Assembly (NCBI RefSeq): GCF_030518235.1
Contig: NZ_JAULSA010000001.1
Span: forward strand, 868,001-932,000
Length of the DNA: 64,000 nucleotides
DNA from: Saccharibacillus sp. CPCC 101409
Lineage (GTDB): Bacteria; Bacillota; Bacilli; Paenibacillales; Paenibacillaceae
Direction of reading: 5' to 3'
Shown: in pieces, positions 53,914-64,000 of the stretch
Position numbering within the stretch: position 1 is the first letter of the stretch
How the letters are laid out: every line of letters starts with the position of its first letter
Notes under the pieces: generated by a model
What the model saw: only the letters and a program-made list of their open reading frames with translations
What the model was told of the DNA's origin: nothing
Databases searched by the model: none
Translations under genes and position numbers: made by a program

Positions 53914-55158
53914 ATGAATATAAGCGAAAACAGCGAATGGAATTCGGAAGATCCGCTGCGGCAGATGCGGGACCGCCTCTACACGCTGCGGGAAAGCGGG
54001 CGTTATGAAGAAGCGCTGGAGATGGTCGCGGAAATCCTGCATGCGGCGCCGGAAGATCACGACGCGCGCTTCACGGCGGCCCAGTGCCTGTGGATGCTGC
54101 ACCGGCGCGACGAAGCGCTCGAACTAACGCGGACGCTGATCGGAGAACGCCCGGATGCCGGACGGCTCTACGGGCTGGCCGCGGATATTTGCGCGGACCG
54201 GCAGGGCTGGACGGAGGCGGCCGGTTATTTCGAACGCGCGCTGGAGCTGGAACCGGAATCTTATTATTACCATCTGCGGTTGTCCCAGGTGCTGTACGAA
54301 GTGCTGCTGGAAGACCCGTATCCGCTGCAATCGCGCTTTTTTCGCTATACGTTCAAGCCCGAGTATGCGCGGCTGGGAGAGCGCGTGCTGGCCGAAGCCG
54401 AAACCGCGATCGGACTTGAACCCGAACGGGCGGCGGGCTACGCGCAAAAAGCGGCCGTGCTGGACCTGATGCTGCGGCCCGAGGAATCCGAGGCGGCGAT
54501 CCGCGAGGCGATTGCCTGCGAGCCGCAGGGCCACTATGTGCGGGCGCTCCATGCGCATTTCCTGCTCAAAAAGGGCGAGCTCAAAGCCGCGCGCGAAGAA
54601 GTGGATTATGCGCTGTCGCTGAATCCGGACAACGTCGACGCGCGGCAGATCCGCGAACGGATCGAAGAAGGCGCGCGCAATCCCGCGCTGCTGCAAAAGT
54701 ACTGGCTGGAACGGGCCAGCTACGGAACAAGCGAATATTTCGATCGCCTCGAAGTGCGCCGCCGCCGGATTCTGCTGATTCTCCGGGCGGGCCGCAGGCC
54801 GCTGTGGCAGATGAGCCGCTACTTGAAACGGGCGCCGGACGATGTGGATATTCAGCTTGCTTACGGCAAAGCCCTGTCGGAAGACAAACAGCCGGACCGC
54901 GCGCTGCGGCATTTTCGCAGGCTGCAGCGCCGCTGGCCGGACAATACGGACATTCCGGCCTGGATCGGCCAACTGAAGAAGCTCGGCGTATGGGCCGGAT
55001 CGATCAAACCGATGCTGCGGCGGATTCTTTACTGGGGCATTGCGGTGCCGATCGTGCTGATTGTATATATTCCCAAAATGCTGGTCTGGTTCGTTCAGCG
55101 CATGACCGGAATAGGCGGCGCCAAAAAAAGCGCCCGAACGGAAAAGAGGGTTGGATAA
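53914..55158 (+). CDS. TPR-repeat protein with C-terminal membrane helix
   Basis: A 414-residue protein with several tetratricopeptide-like helical hairpins (about 25-60, 88-120, 180-260 and 305-350; for example WTEAAGYFERALELEPES). A single hydrophobic helix lies near the C-terminus (about 371-395), then a basic tail. It would be a tail-anchored, mostly cytoplasmic scaffold. It is followed with a one-base gap by a GYF_2-like protein, which suggests a common function. Beginning ATG follows AAAGGAG. Confidence 0.82.
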   Translation: MNISENSEWNSEDPLRQMRDRLYTLRESGRYEEALEMVAEILHAAPEDHDARFTAAQCLWMLHRRDEALELTRTLIGERPDAGRLYGLAADICADRQGWTEAAGYFERALELEPESYYYHLRLSQVLYEVLLEDPYPLQSRFFRYTFKPEYARLGERVLAEAETAIGLEPERAAGYAQKAAVLDLMLRPEESEAAIREAIACEPQGHYVRALHAHFLLKKGELKAAREEVDYALSLNPDNVDARQIRERIEEGARNPALLQKYWLERASYGTSEYFDRLEVRRRRILLILRAGRRPLWQMSRYLKRAPDDVDIQLAYGKALSEDKQPDRALRHFRRLQRRWPDNTDIPAWIGQLKKLGVWAGSIKPMLRRILYWGIAVPIVLIVYIPKMLVWFVQRMTGIGGAKKSARTEKRVG

Positions 55159-55159
55159 T

Positions 55160-56326
55160 ATGCCGACTGAAGACCTGCCGATCGATAACGGGCCCGCCGA
55201 TCCCGCCGGAGAAGCGGGGGAGATAGCGCGCGCAATCGCCGCCCGGCATCCCGCCGCGCAGCGCGAGGAGTCGCTCGACCGGCGCAAAGCGGACAAAGTC
55301 CGCGGTAATCTGAAGATTGACGGCGGAGATGCGGCATTCGTATTTTTCGACGCGACGGTATTGGGCAAATATCGCGTCGGCGCGGCTTTTACGGATTCCG
55401 GCCTTTACTGGAACACCAATATCAAAAGGCGCTTTTTCTCCTGGGAAGAATTCCGGGAAGCGCCGCTGCCCGCGGAAGGCTACTTGAGCGGGGATATCCG
55501 GATCGGGGGAGAGCTGCTCCCGTGCACGGGACTTCGCCCGACGCGGGGCGAAATGCTCGATCTGCTGTGCGAGATCCGGTTCGCAATCGGCGGCGGAGCG
55601 CCGCAGAGTGGTCCGGTCTCGACCCGCGAGCGCTTTATGCTGGAAAACGAGCCGCGGCCCGGAGCCGACGAAGCGTTCATCCTGCATCTGGCCTACCGGG
55701 CGGGTTTGTTCAAGCCGGAGCACTGGCTGCGCGCGGAGCCGGACGGCGATCCGGGCGGGGTCCCGCTGCAGCGCCGGGCCTTCGGGATTCCGGAGCGGGA
55801 GCGGGTGCTGGCTTTTCGGGATCAGGCGCGCGCGGTGCGCCGCAGCGGCGACCGCGGCGTCGTGCTGACCGAAGCGGGCGTATATATCCGCGGCACGAAC
55901 GATTTGAAAGAAGGGCTGCCGTCCGCGTTTATTTCTTACGGACGCCTGGGCCGGTTGGATAAGCCGGCCGAAGCGGGAGACGGAGTGCGGCTGAACGGGC
56001 AGCTGGTATACAAAGGTTCGGAAAGTCGGGGCCTGGCGCGGATGCTGTCCGACCTGCGGCTGTACGTGTCCTCGCTTGATGAGCCCGGCGCGGAAGCGTG
56101 CACGGAATTTCCATACGATTCGTCGTATGCCGAACCCTGGGAACTATTCGCGGCCGAAAGCGGAACGCGCTGGATCGCCGCCGAAGACGGGATGCCGCGA
56201 GGCGTATATACCGAGTCGGAGCTGCGCGCCGCGGCCGAAGCCGGCCTGATCGACCGCAACCTGACGCGCTTCTGGGCGGAAGGACAGCCCCGCTGGAAAA
56301 GCGCGGAGGAAGCGGGTTTCATTTGA
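55160..56326 (+). CDS. Protein with duplicated unknown domain and C-terminal GYF_2-like domain
   Basis: A 388-residue soluble protein. Two regions, about 60-140 and 232-302, look like copies of one domain (VGAAFTDSGLYWNT against GVVLTEAGVYIRG, each followed by LLPCTGL/LVYKGSE and a C-terminal helix with LCEIR/LSDLR). The fold may be PH- or GRAM-like. Residues 335-386 match the GYF_2 (DUF4339) pattern: GTRWIAAEDGMPRGVYTESE, then FWAEGQPRWKSAEE. ATG 55160 is used; an in-frame TTG at 55151 sits on the ribosome binding site. One base separates it from the TPR gene, implying a partner pair of unknown role. Confidence 0.72.
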   Translation: MPTEDLPIDNGPADPAGEAGEIARAIAARHPAAQREESLDRRKADKVRGNLKIDGGDAAFVFFDATVLGKYRVGAAFTDSGLYWNTNIKRRFFSWEEFREAPLPAEGYLSGDIRIGGELLPCTGLRPTRGEMLDLLCEIRFAIGGGAPQSGPVSTRERFMLENEPRPGADEAFILHLAYRAGLFKPEHWLRAEPDGDPGGVPLQRRAFGIPERERVLAFRDQARAVRRSGDRGVVLTEAGVYIRGTNDLKEGLPSAFISYGRLGRLDKPAEAGDGVRLNGQLVYKGSESRGLARMLSDLRLYVSSLDEPGAEACTEFPYDSSYAEPWELFAAESGTRWIAAEDGMPRGVYTESELRAAAEAGLIDRNLTRFWAEGQPRWKSAEEAGFI

Positions 56327-56341
56327 ATAGAAAAAGACATC

Positions 56342-56373
56342 AAAAAGCCGCTTGTTATAGAAGCGGCTTTTTT
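56342..56373. terminator. Bidirectional terminator between convergent genes
   Basis: AAAAAGCCGCTT and AAGCGGCTTTTTT form a stem around a short loop, with A and T tracts on either side. It ends both the plus-strand GYF_2 gene and the minus-strand PIN gene. Confidence 0.92.
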
Positions 56374-56381
56374 AAATATGT

Positions 56382-56939
56382 TTATTTGTAATCCATGTGT
56401 CGCGGATTTGTATAATAGATAGTCGAAATATTCGGCAATAATGAGAGATTAGACATCATATTGTTAACCAGCCTGTTGTCTACAGTTAGAAAATTGATTC
56501 CATATAAGTTTGCAATGCTGGCGTTCAACGCATCTGCTGCACCAAGCGTATCGGATAGTTCAATTTGTTTAAGCGCTGAATTTTTGTCGCCATCGAGTAC
56601 TTTAAAAACTTCTTGATCGATAAGTGTAGTTAACGTATTTTTAGTAAAAGTTCTAAAAGCTTGTATAGCAGATTGATCGAAAGTTAAATCGAAACGCAAA
56701 TAATAATTCTCGAGCGCTCTTCCGTTTAGATGCATAACTTCGTTTATAATCACAGGATTTACATACAAAAGAATAGCATTCTCTTCCGGAAAAAGATGCT
56801 CTTCAAAGAGTTGATTTATGGTTGAATGCCATGGATCTGCAGTTGAGAATAAAGCATTTAAAATACAGGTATCAATTAGGATATCGGCTCCATATGGAAA
56901 ACCGGAAAAGTCAGAAGAATTAAAGTCTTGTTTCCTCAC
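56382..56939 (-). CDS. PIN-domain protein, putative toxin ribonuclease
   Basis: About 185 residues from a GTG at 56939. PIN features: first acidic site in ILIDTCILNALF, a Glu in VNPVIINEVMHL near the middle, and a C-terminal acidic cluster DTLGAADALNASIA followed by FLTVDNRL. PIN proteins are metal-dependent RNases, often toxins. The base composition is strongly AT-rich compared with all neighbours, a sign of recent transfer. Its start overlaps the end of a 55-codon gene, the usual toxin-antitoxin layout. A TTG at 56975 is an alternative start. Activity is not shown by sequence alone. Confidence 0.7.
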   Translation of the reverse strand: MRKQDFNSSDFSGFPYGADILIDTCILNALFSTADPWHSTINQLFEEHLFPEENAILLYVNPVIINEVMHLNGRALENYYLRFDLTFDQSAIQAFRTFTKNTLTTLIDQEVFKVLDGDKNSALKQIELSDTLGAADALNASIANLYGINFLTVDNRLVNNMMSNLSLLPNISTIYYTNPRHMDYK

Positions 56940-57087
56940 CGTGTTTATCCCACTCTCTAACTGTATTAATCTCAACAGGCAGCTTTGGCGCTTTACCGAT
57001 TACCGATTTTAATATTTCTTTTTGTGTTGTATTCATGCCAATTTGATTTTTTGGAATTGGTTTAATGGTTGAATTTGTCGTAAGCAT
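56920..57087 (-). CDS. Small 55-residue protein upstream of the PIN gene, antitoxin candidate
   Basis: ATG 57087 is preceded by AAGGAGGAG at ideal spacing. The product begins MLTTNSTIKPIPKNQIGMN and ends REWDKHGEETRL. It overlaps the PIN gene by about 20 bases and has the same AT-rich composition. It does not resemble VapB, Phd or MazE-type DNA-binding antitoxins that I know, and no membrane helix is present. The position and coupling argue for an antitoxin or a structural partner. Confidence 0.7.
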   Translation of the reverse strand: MLTTNSTIKPIPKNQIGMNTTQKEILKSVIGKAPKLPVEINTVREWDKHGEETRL

Positions 57088-57205
57088 AAAATCTCCTCCT
57101 TATGCCTTATTTGCATAGATGTATTCATTTCGAAATCGTATACTTTTAAGCAGAATAATATTAAAGATAGATTACCACAACACTGAACAATTTTATACAA
57201 ATTAA

Positions 57206-57245
57206 GACAGCATCCGGTTGTATTTTTCTATAACCGGATGCTGTC
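57206..57245 (-). terminator. Terminator of clpE
   Basis: GACAGCATCCGGTT (57206-57219) pairs with AACCGGATGCTGTC (57232-57245). On the minus strand it is followed by TTAATTTG, T-rich. Between it and 57087 lies an AT-rich stretch that presumably holds the promoter of the PIN module. Confidence 0.85.
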
Positions 57246-57255
57246 ATCTGAAATC

Positions 57256-59433
<2,178 letters not shown>

Positions 59434-59585
59434 GAAGGCATGCCCCTTTCATGGGTGGAATTTGATTTTCGTTTTATCCTAACGTGTCGTTCAGGAAACG
59501 GCCGCCCCTCTCCGAGAGAGAGGACCGCCGGGATTAGGGGGAACGAAAGGCAAAGTCGAATATTCATTTGACTATTTCATCTGAC

Positions 59586-59632
59586 TTTGACTTTCTTTGA
59601 CCTTATTATACCGCAATAAAAACAAGAGTCAA
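59586..59632 (-). promoter_or_regulatory. clpE promoter with CtsR operator
   Basis: On the minus strand TTGACT (59632-59627) and TATAAT (59610-59605) are 16 bases apart. GGTCAAA-N3-AGTCAAA at 59602-59586 is the CtsR heptad repeat. A further half-site (59573-59567) lies downstream. clpE should be repressed by CtsR and induced by heat. The 291-bp gap holds nothing else recognisable. Confidence 0.93.
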
Positions 59633-59724
59633 TAGTTTTCGGTTATTTTTAGTAAGTTTGTTGGGAAAAGTGGAGTTTGGTGCGCATCGAAAAGGCAGCC
59701 GCGGCGGCCGGATGGTCTTGATCG

Positions 59725-60576
59725 TTAAACTTCTTTACGATTCTCTTCCAGCAAACGCCGCAGTTTGGCTTCGGTCGTCGTATCGGGGGAAGGGGTATAT
59801 ACGCTGCAGCGCAGATCGTCCTGTCCGTACACGCTGAGCGAGGTCAGTTCGTACACCATTTTGCCCGCTTTCGCATGGCGGAATTCCAGGTGGACGTCGG
59901 GCGCGTAGCTGACCTGGCCGTTTTCCCACATCGTTTTGAAGTCGGGATGGGCATTCGTCATTTCCTCCAGAAAGCGGTCGTACCATCCGTCGCCGACGTA
60001 GCGGCCGTAGTAGGAGCGGAACATCGACAGAAAGCCGCTCGCAAACTGCTCCCAGTTGACCGCCAGCCGGCGGAACTCCCGGCGCGTAAACAGCAGGCGG
60101 ATCATATTGCGCTCGTCGGCGGATATCCGTTCGAAATCCAGAAACACGCAGCGGGCCGCTTCGTTCCATCCGACGATATTGCACATCCGGTCCGAAACGA
60201 TCACGGGGCAGCAGGTCAGCTCGGTAATGATTTTTTGCAAAGAAGGGCCGATCCGCAGCGGTTCGGACTCCGGCGTATAAGCGGCGGAACCGCCTTCGAG
60301 CGTCAGCGAGTACAGATATTTGCGCTCGTCGGCGTTCATGCGCAGCGCGCTTGCAACGCAGTCCAGCACGGAAGGCGAAGCCTGGATACTGCGGCCCTGT
60401 TCGAGCCAGGTATACCAGGTGGTGCTGACGCCTGCGAGCTGCGCGACTTCTTCCCGGCGCAGACCGGGGGTTCGACGCCGCGTTCCGGCGGGGAATCCGA
60501 CCGATTCCGGAGAGATTTTGGCACGCTGGGTTTTGAGAAACGCGGATAACGCCTGAAGTCTGGGATTGGCATTCAT
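59725..60576 (-). CDS. XRE-family regulator with MmyB-like ligand domain
   Basis: A 283-residue regulator: N-terminal helix-turn-helix (about 30-75, with RREEVAQLAGVSTTWYTWLE) and a MmyB-type PAS-like domain (about 105-275, with CCPVIVSDRMCNIVGWNEAAR), which in homologues binds fatty-acid-like ligands. ATG 60576 follows GGAGG by ten bases; a GTG nine bases earlier is too close to it. It is divergent from the fabF gene, which suggests control of that gene (inference). Confidence 0.88.
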   Translation of the reverse strand: MNANPRLQALSAFLKTQRAKISPESVGFPAGTRRRTPGLRREEVAQLAGVSTTWYTWLEQGRSIQASPSVLDCVASALRMNADERKYLYSLTLEGGSAAYTPESEPLRIGPSLQKIITELTCCPVIVSDRMCNIVGWNEAARCVFLDFERISADERNMIRLLFTRREFRRLAVNWEQFASGFLSMFRSYYGRYVGDGWYDRFLEEMTNAHPDFKTMWENGQVSYAPDVHLEFRHAKAGKMVYELTSLSVYGQDDLRCSVYTPSPDTTTEAKLRRLLEENRKEV

Positions 60577-60828
60577 CGGCTGCACGCCTCCAATCGTAGG
60601 ATTTTCAATCGTTGACTATAGATGATTATAGAAGACAAAGCGAAGACAGGCAGTAATTATACCCGTATAAACGGTAACTTGTAATAGGATAATTTCCATG
60701 TCATTATAGCGGTGAATCCGGCGGGCGGCAAGGGACCGAGAACGAAGCGGCGGCGCGCGGCGGAAGCACGGAAGCGAAGATTTGCAGCGGGAACAAAGAT
60801 CGAACCGCATATAAAGGAGCTGGAGAAA

Positions 60829-62070
60829 TTGGAAAGAGTCGTGATTACCGGGATGGGGATCGTCTCGCCGCTCGGCAATGAAGTAGAGGAGTTCTGGTCG
60901 CGGCTGGTCCGGGGAGAATCGGGCATTGCGAAGATCGAATCGTTCGATGCGTCGAAGCACAAAGTCAAAATAGCGGGCGAGGTGCGCGATTTCGATCCCG
61001 GTTCTTTGCTTGATGCAAGAGAGCTGCGCCGGCTGGACCGGTTCTGCCAATTCGCGCTTGCCGCGGCGGATCAGGCGGTCCGGCAGGCGGGCATCGACTG
61101 GACGGCGGCGGACCGGGAACGAACGGGCGTGTATGTCGGCTCGGGCATCGGCGGCATCCGGACGCTGATGGATCAGGCCGGCGTGCTGGCAAAGCGCGGA
61201 CCGGAGCGCGTCAGCCCGACGCTGGTGCCGGCGATGATCGCCAATATGGCGGCCGCGCTGATCAGCATCCGTTACGGCACGCTGGGTCCGACGCTCGCGC
61301 CCGTTACCGCGTGTTCGATCGGCAATACCGCGATCGGCGAAGCTTTTTACAATATCCAGGCAGGGCGAACCGATCTGATTCTCGCCGGCGGCAGCGAAGC
61401 GTCGCTGACCGGTGTGGCGCTGGCGAGCTTCTCGAACGCGACCGCTTTGTCCGCGCGAAACGACGAGCCGCAGAGAGCCAGCCGTCCGTTCGACCGGGAA
61501 CGCGACGGTTTCGTGATGGCGGAAGGCGCGGGTATTCTCGTGCTGGAGTCGCTGACGCACGCGCTGAACCGGGGAGCGAAGATTCTGGGCGAAGTGATCG
61601 GCTACGGGGCGAGCTCGGACGCTTATCATATGGTCGCGACGCCGGAAGACGGCAATGGGGCGGCCCGGGCGATGAGCGCGGCGCTGCGAGAAGCGAATAT
61701 TGCGCCTGCGGAGATCGACGTGATCAGCGCGCACGCAACCGGTACCGTGATCGGCGATCGTTCGGAAACGGCCGCGATCAAAACGACTTTCGGCGAGGAC
61801 GCGGCGCGCATCCCCATTACCGCCAACAAGTCCATGACCGGGCATATGCTGGGCGCGTCCGGGGCGGCGGAAGCGATCGCGCTGGTCAAAAGTCTGCAAA
61901 CGGGCATTGTGCCGCCGACGATCAATCTGGAGCACGCCGACCTCAGGTGCGATCTGGATTACACCCCCAACAAGGCGAGAAAGTTGAATTTGAACATCGG
62001 CATCTCGAACTCGTTCGGCTTCGGCGGGCATAACTCGGCGATCGTGCTGCAAAGATATGAACAAAAATGA
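60829..62070 (+). CDS. fabF: Beta-ketoacyl-ACP synthase II
   Basis: A 413-residue condensing enzyme. The catalytic triad is visible: Cys162 in VTACSIGNTAIGEAF, His in SAHATGTVIGD and His in KSMTGHMLGASGA. It elongates acyl-ACP with malonyl-ACP. The start is TTG 60829, nine bases after AAAGGAG; the frame is open further upstream but has no other good start. No acpP, fabD or fabG is adjacent, so this is probably a paralogue outside the main fab cluster. It is divergent from an XRE/MmyB regulator, whose family often senses fatty acids. Confidence 0.88.
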   Translation: MERVVITGMGIVSPLGNEVEEFWSRLVRGESGIAKIESFDASKHKVKIAGEVRDFDPGSLLDARELRRLDRFCQFALAAADQAVRQAGIDWTAADRERTGVYVGSGIGGIRTLMDQAGVLAKRGPERVSPTLVPAMIANMAAALISIRYGTLGPTLAPVTACSIGNTAIGEAFYNIQAGRTDLILAGGSEASLTGVALASFSNATALSARNDEPQRASRPFDRERDGFVMAEGAGILVLESLTHALNRGAKILGEVIGYGASSDAYHMVATPEDGNGAARAMSAALREANIAPAEIDVISAHATGTVIGDRSETAAIKTTFGEDAARIPITANKSMTGHMLGASGAAEAIALVKSLQTGIVPPTINLEHADLRCDLDYTPNKARKLNLNIGISNSFGFGGHNSAIVLQRYEQK

Positions 62071-62078
62071 TCCAGACA

Positions 62079-62244
62079 TTAGGGCGTGTCTTCAAACCTG
62101 CCAATGTGCACCTTTTGCCGCCTTTTCGTCCTCCGCTGCGTCACTTTCCCTTGACGTGCCCCGGCACGACTGCGAAAAAGTTCCTTGCTGAAAACGAAAA
62201 TTCGGCCAAATCTGCTTCCATCGAGGTTTGAAAACACGCCCTAA
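62079..62244. mobile_element. MITE-like element with 21-bp terminal inverted repeats
   Basis: TTAGGGCGTGTC... at 62079-62099 and ...ACACGCCCTAA at 62224-62244 are complementary at 20 of 21 positions. Total length 166 bp; TA at each end. Inside is a CGTGC/GCACG hairpin. No open frame or transposase. It begins eight bases after the fabF stop. Whether it is mobile or a fixed intergenic repeat cannot be told from one copy. Confidence 0.75.
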
Positions 62245-62255
62245 GGCATTCCCAT

Positions 62256-62284
62256 TTTACAAACCGACGGTCTGTTTTTATAAT
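62256..62284 (+). promoter_or_regulatory. tetR promoter and operator
   Basis: TTTACA at 62256-62261 and TATAAT at 62279-62284, 17 bases apart. AAACCGACGGTCTGTTT at 62261-62277 pairs at seven of eight positions and fills the spacer, a typical TetR-family autoregulatory operator. Confidence 0.85.
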
Positions 62285-62333
62285 AGATATCGAATAGACT
62301 GAAGTTTACATTCGGTGAAGCGGAGGGATGCTT

Positions 62334-62951
62334 ATGAAGCAGGAAGAACGCAGGCAGCACAGTACGGCGTTGCTATTGGACACGGTTAAGCAGCTTGTGC
62401 GGGAAAAAGGCTGCGCCGCCGTGACGATGAAAGATATTATGGAGCAATCGGGTTTGTCGAAAGGCGCGATTTTTCATTATGTCAAAAGCAAAGACGAATT
62501 ATTTGTACAGGTGCTGCAGGAGCGGCTTGAAGACACCAACGTCCGTTTTCGAAACGAAGTGCAGCAAAGCGGGACGTCTTTTGCCGAACCGATGCGGCGG
62601 ATTTCGGACAGTATCGCTTCGTATGCGGATGCGGAAGACGTGACCAACCGCATTTTGCTGTATTTGCTAGGCAGGGAAGACCAACCGGTCGCGGCTCAAG
62701 CGTTAAAAGAATACTATGAGCGCACGTTGGAGTTATCGGCGGAATGGATACGAATCGGCCAACGGCACGGCGCCATCGCCGAGACCGTCGACGCGGCCCG
62801 CACGGCGGATATGTTCGTGCTGCTGACGATGGGCCTTCGCGTACGATCTTCGATTCCGGGGACGACTGAACGTTTCTCGGCTTCGCATTTTTCCGAGTGG
62901 ATCGCTCAGATGCTTCAGCCTCAGGGACGGAACGACTCAGTGAAGGAGTGA
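62334..62951 (+). CDS. TetR/AcrR-family regulator
   Basis: A 205-residue regulator with an N-terminal helix-turn-helix (about 10-55, with VTMKDIMEQSGLSKGAIFHYV) and a helical ligand-binding C-terminal domain. ATG 62334 lies six bases after GGAGGG; ATG 62328 would be too close. An operator-like dyad fills its promoter. It is followed, with at most a few bases between, by a DoxX-like membrane protein gene that it probably represses. Confidence 0.9.
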   Translation: MKQEERRQHSTALLLDTVKQLVREKGCAAVTMKDIMEQSGLSKGAIFHYVKSKDELFVQVLQERLEDTNVRFRNEVQQSGTSFAEPMRRISDSIASYADAEDVTNRILLYLLGREDQPVAAQALKEYYERTLELSAEWIRIGQRHGAIAETVDAARTADMFVLLTMGLRVRSSIPGTTERFSASHFSEWIAQMLQPQGRNDSVKE

Positions 62952-62960
62952 GTGAACGCA

Positions 62961-63401
62961 ATGGTTCCTTTTTACGCGTTGATCGGCTCGTTTTTGCTGT
63001 TTGCCGGTCTCGGCTTTCTCGGTATCGACTATTTTCAAAGCTGGCGGACTTCGCTTCAAGCTGCGGTTGCAATCATGCTGCTGTTGGGAGCGTCCGCGCA
63101 TTGGGGGAGCAAAAAAGAGGATCTGATCCGTATGGTGCCGCCTGCTTTTCCGAAACCGGCAACGATCGTGACTGTCACGGGCGTGCTTGAACTTCTTGGC
63201 GCAATCGGGATTCTGGTTCCGGCCACGTCCAAAGCTGCTTCGATCGGCCTGGCGCTGCTGTTGTCGGCGATGTTTCCGGCGAACGTGTTCGCGGCCCGAA
63301 ACCGATTGACGATCGGAGGCAAAGCCGTACCCGGTTTGTTTGCGCGAACGGCGATCCAGCTTGTTTTTATCGCGGCGGTGCTGCTGGCAGGATGGGGTTG
63401 A
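62961..63401 (+). CDS. DoxX-like membrane protein
   Basis: About 146 residues with four hydrophobic segments (about 3-20, 33-49, 70-90 and 120-140), the shape of the DoxX/DUF4870-like small membrane proteins. The start is uncertain: ATG 62961 lies 12 bases after AAGGAG, and GTG 62952 only three. It follows the TetR gene directly, so the two form one unit. The function is not established; related proteins are implicated in redox or stress responses. Confidence 0.7.
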   Translation: MVPFYALIGSFLLFAGLGFLGIDYFQSWRTSLQAAVAIMLLLGASAHWGSKKEDLIRMVPPAFPKPATIVTVTGVLELLGAIGILVPATSKAASIGLALLLSAMFPANVFAARNRLTIGGKAVPGLFARTAIQLVFIAAVLLAGWG

Positions 63402-63423
63402 ACGCGTGTTTCGCAGCAGGCAC

Positions 63424-63460
63424 AAAAAAGAAGGAGATCGACAGGCGTCGATCTCCTTCT
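63424..63460 (-). terminator. Terminator of the chemoreceptor gene
   Basis: AGAAGGAGATCGAC (63429-63442) and GTCGATCTCCTTCT (63447-63460) form a perfect 14-bp stem. On the minus strand it is followed by six T residues. Confidence 0.93.
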
Positions 63461-63481
63461 GCATATGGACTTACCGAACAA

Positions 63482-64000
63482 TCAGGATACTTTGAAATAT
63501 TGAACGGAAGCTTGAAGCTCGTCCGCCATTTGGGACAAGCTGCGGATCGCGCCCGCGATTTCCTGTATCGTAGCGCTTTGTTCTTCGATCGCCGCGCCCA
63601 CTTCTTGATAGCCGGCCGATTGTTCTTCGGTAATGCCGGATATTTTTTGCATGGAATCCGTGATCAATTCGAACGAACGGTCCGTTTTATCGAGCGAGCT
63701 TTTCAGATGGCCGATTTGGGAAGAGAAAGACGAAACGCCGTCGAAAATGGTTTTGAAATTATCGGACATTTTGTTGATCCATTCCTGGCCCTGCTCGACG
63801 GCTTGGCTGCCTTGCTCGATGCTGGTCAGCACCGATTGGCTGTCCTGCTGCGTGCTGTTGATCAATCCGGTAATGGATTTGGCCGCGTTGGACGATTGTT
63901 CGGCGAGCTTTTTCACTTCTCCGGCGACGACCGCGAAGCCTTTGCCGTGTTCGCCCACATGGGCGGCTTCGATCGAAGCGTTCAGCGCAAGCAGATTGGT
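63482..64000 (-). CDS. Methyl-accepting chemotaxis protein, 5' part beyond the window
   Basis: The C-terminal 172 residues of a chemoreceptor; the frame is open to the window edge. It contains the highly conserved signalling tip [20 protein letters not shown], followed by the typical descending helix with [20 protein letters not shown]. The tip normally reads AARAGE; here AHVGE. It ends without the C-terminal pentapeptide tether seen in E. coli receptors. The sensor and membrane parts are outside the window, so the ligand is unknown. Confidence 0.92.
   Translation of the reverse strand, partial: TNLLALNASIEAAHVGEHGKGFAVVAGEVKKLAEQSSNAAKSITGLINSTQQDSQSVLTSIEQGSQAVEQGQEWINKMSDNFKTIFDGVSSFSSQIGHLKSSLDKTDRSFELITDSMQKISGITEEQSAGYQEVGAAIEEQSATIQEIAGAIRSLSQMADELQASVQYFKVS

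Noticed and set aside
59660-59690. Possible single unit related to array 2 in the clpE upstream region
   Set aside because: It shares GGTGCGCAT and a GGGAAAA stretch, but the spacing between them differs and no partner units are nearby.

Overview
The window looks like chromosome of a GC-rich (roughly 60% by eye) member of the Bacillota, most likely Paenibacillaceae; a Saccharibacillus-like organism is my best guess, not a proof. Reasons: AGGAGG-type ribosome binding sites with TTG/GTG starts, PhoP boxes, a CIRCE element, a CtsR box, LicT/RAT antitermination, and a phoR-phoP ... polA-mutM-coaE ... nrdR order recalling Bacillus subtilis. No tRNA, rRNA, CRISPR array or transposase was recognised.

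Layout. 1-3321: end of an L-rhamnose operon (rhaB partial, rhaA, rhaD). 3692-9638: a dNMP phosphatase, then an SBF-family transporter coupled to phoR, phoP, and a soluble CBS-type chemoreceptor. 10033-11477: pstB-phoU behind a clear PhoP box; pstSCA are not here. 11712-18203: corA, polA, mutM, coaE, a lytic transglycosylase and nrdR. 18397-21962: a YtrA-like GntR regulator embedded between two ABC transporters, with a matching operator at the head. 22279-23169: a short RpoD-like sigma factor, preceded by a probable antisense small RNA. 23719-32627: a DUF2071 protein, an ABC/FtsX exporter with its two-component system, a CHASE3-GAF-GGDEF protein and a YbaK-type deacylase, nearly all on the minus strand. 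32814-37491: htpG under CIRCE, then a MocR-type regulator and azlCD that share one operator. 38547-46893: beta-glucoside use (licT, PTS IIBCA, two GH1 enzymes, an EamA exporter, a LacI repressor). 46972-56326: SWIM/SNF2 helicase, Gfo/Idh/MocA oxidoreductase, a secreted protein, a MurR/RpiR regulator and a TPR/GYF_2 pair. 56382-57087: an AT-rich PIN-domain two-gene module. 57256-64000: clpE, an XRE regulator, a fabF paralogue, a TetR/DoxX pair and the end of a chemoreceptor.

Regulation is unusually readable. PhoP boxes lie before phoP, before pstB and, less clearly, before the chemoreceptor. HrcA should control htpG and CtsR should control clpE. Two identical half-site operators tie the MocR gene to azlCD, and perfect or near-perfect palindromes sit in the promoters of the LacI-linked glucosidase and of tetR.

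The most interesting unexplained structure is a family of intergenic arrays (3361-3532, 23431-23603, 50660-50846). Each has four short units about 50 bp apart, arranged two forward then two inverted, with a unit sequence that differs between arrays but is shared within each array. Two further repeat families also occur: a covarying hairpin repeat (9770-9845 and 34728-34802) and a 166-bp element with 21-bp terminal inverted repeats (62079-62244).
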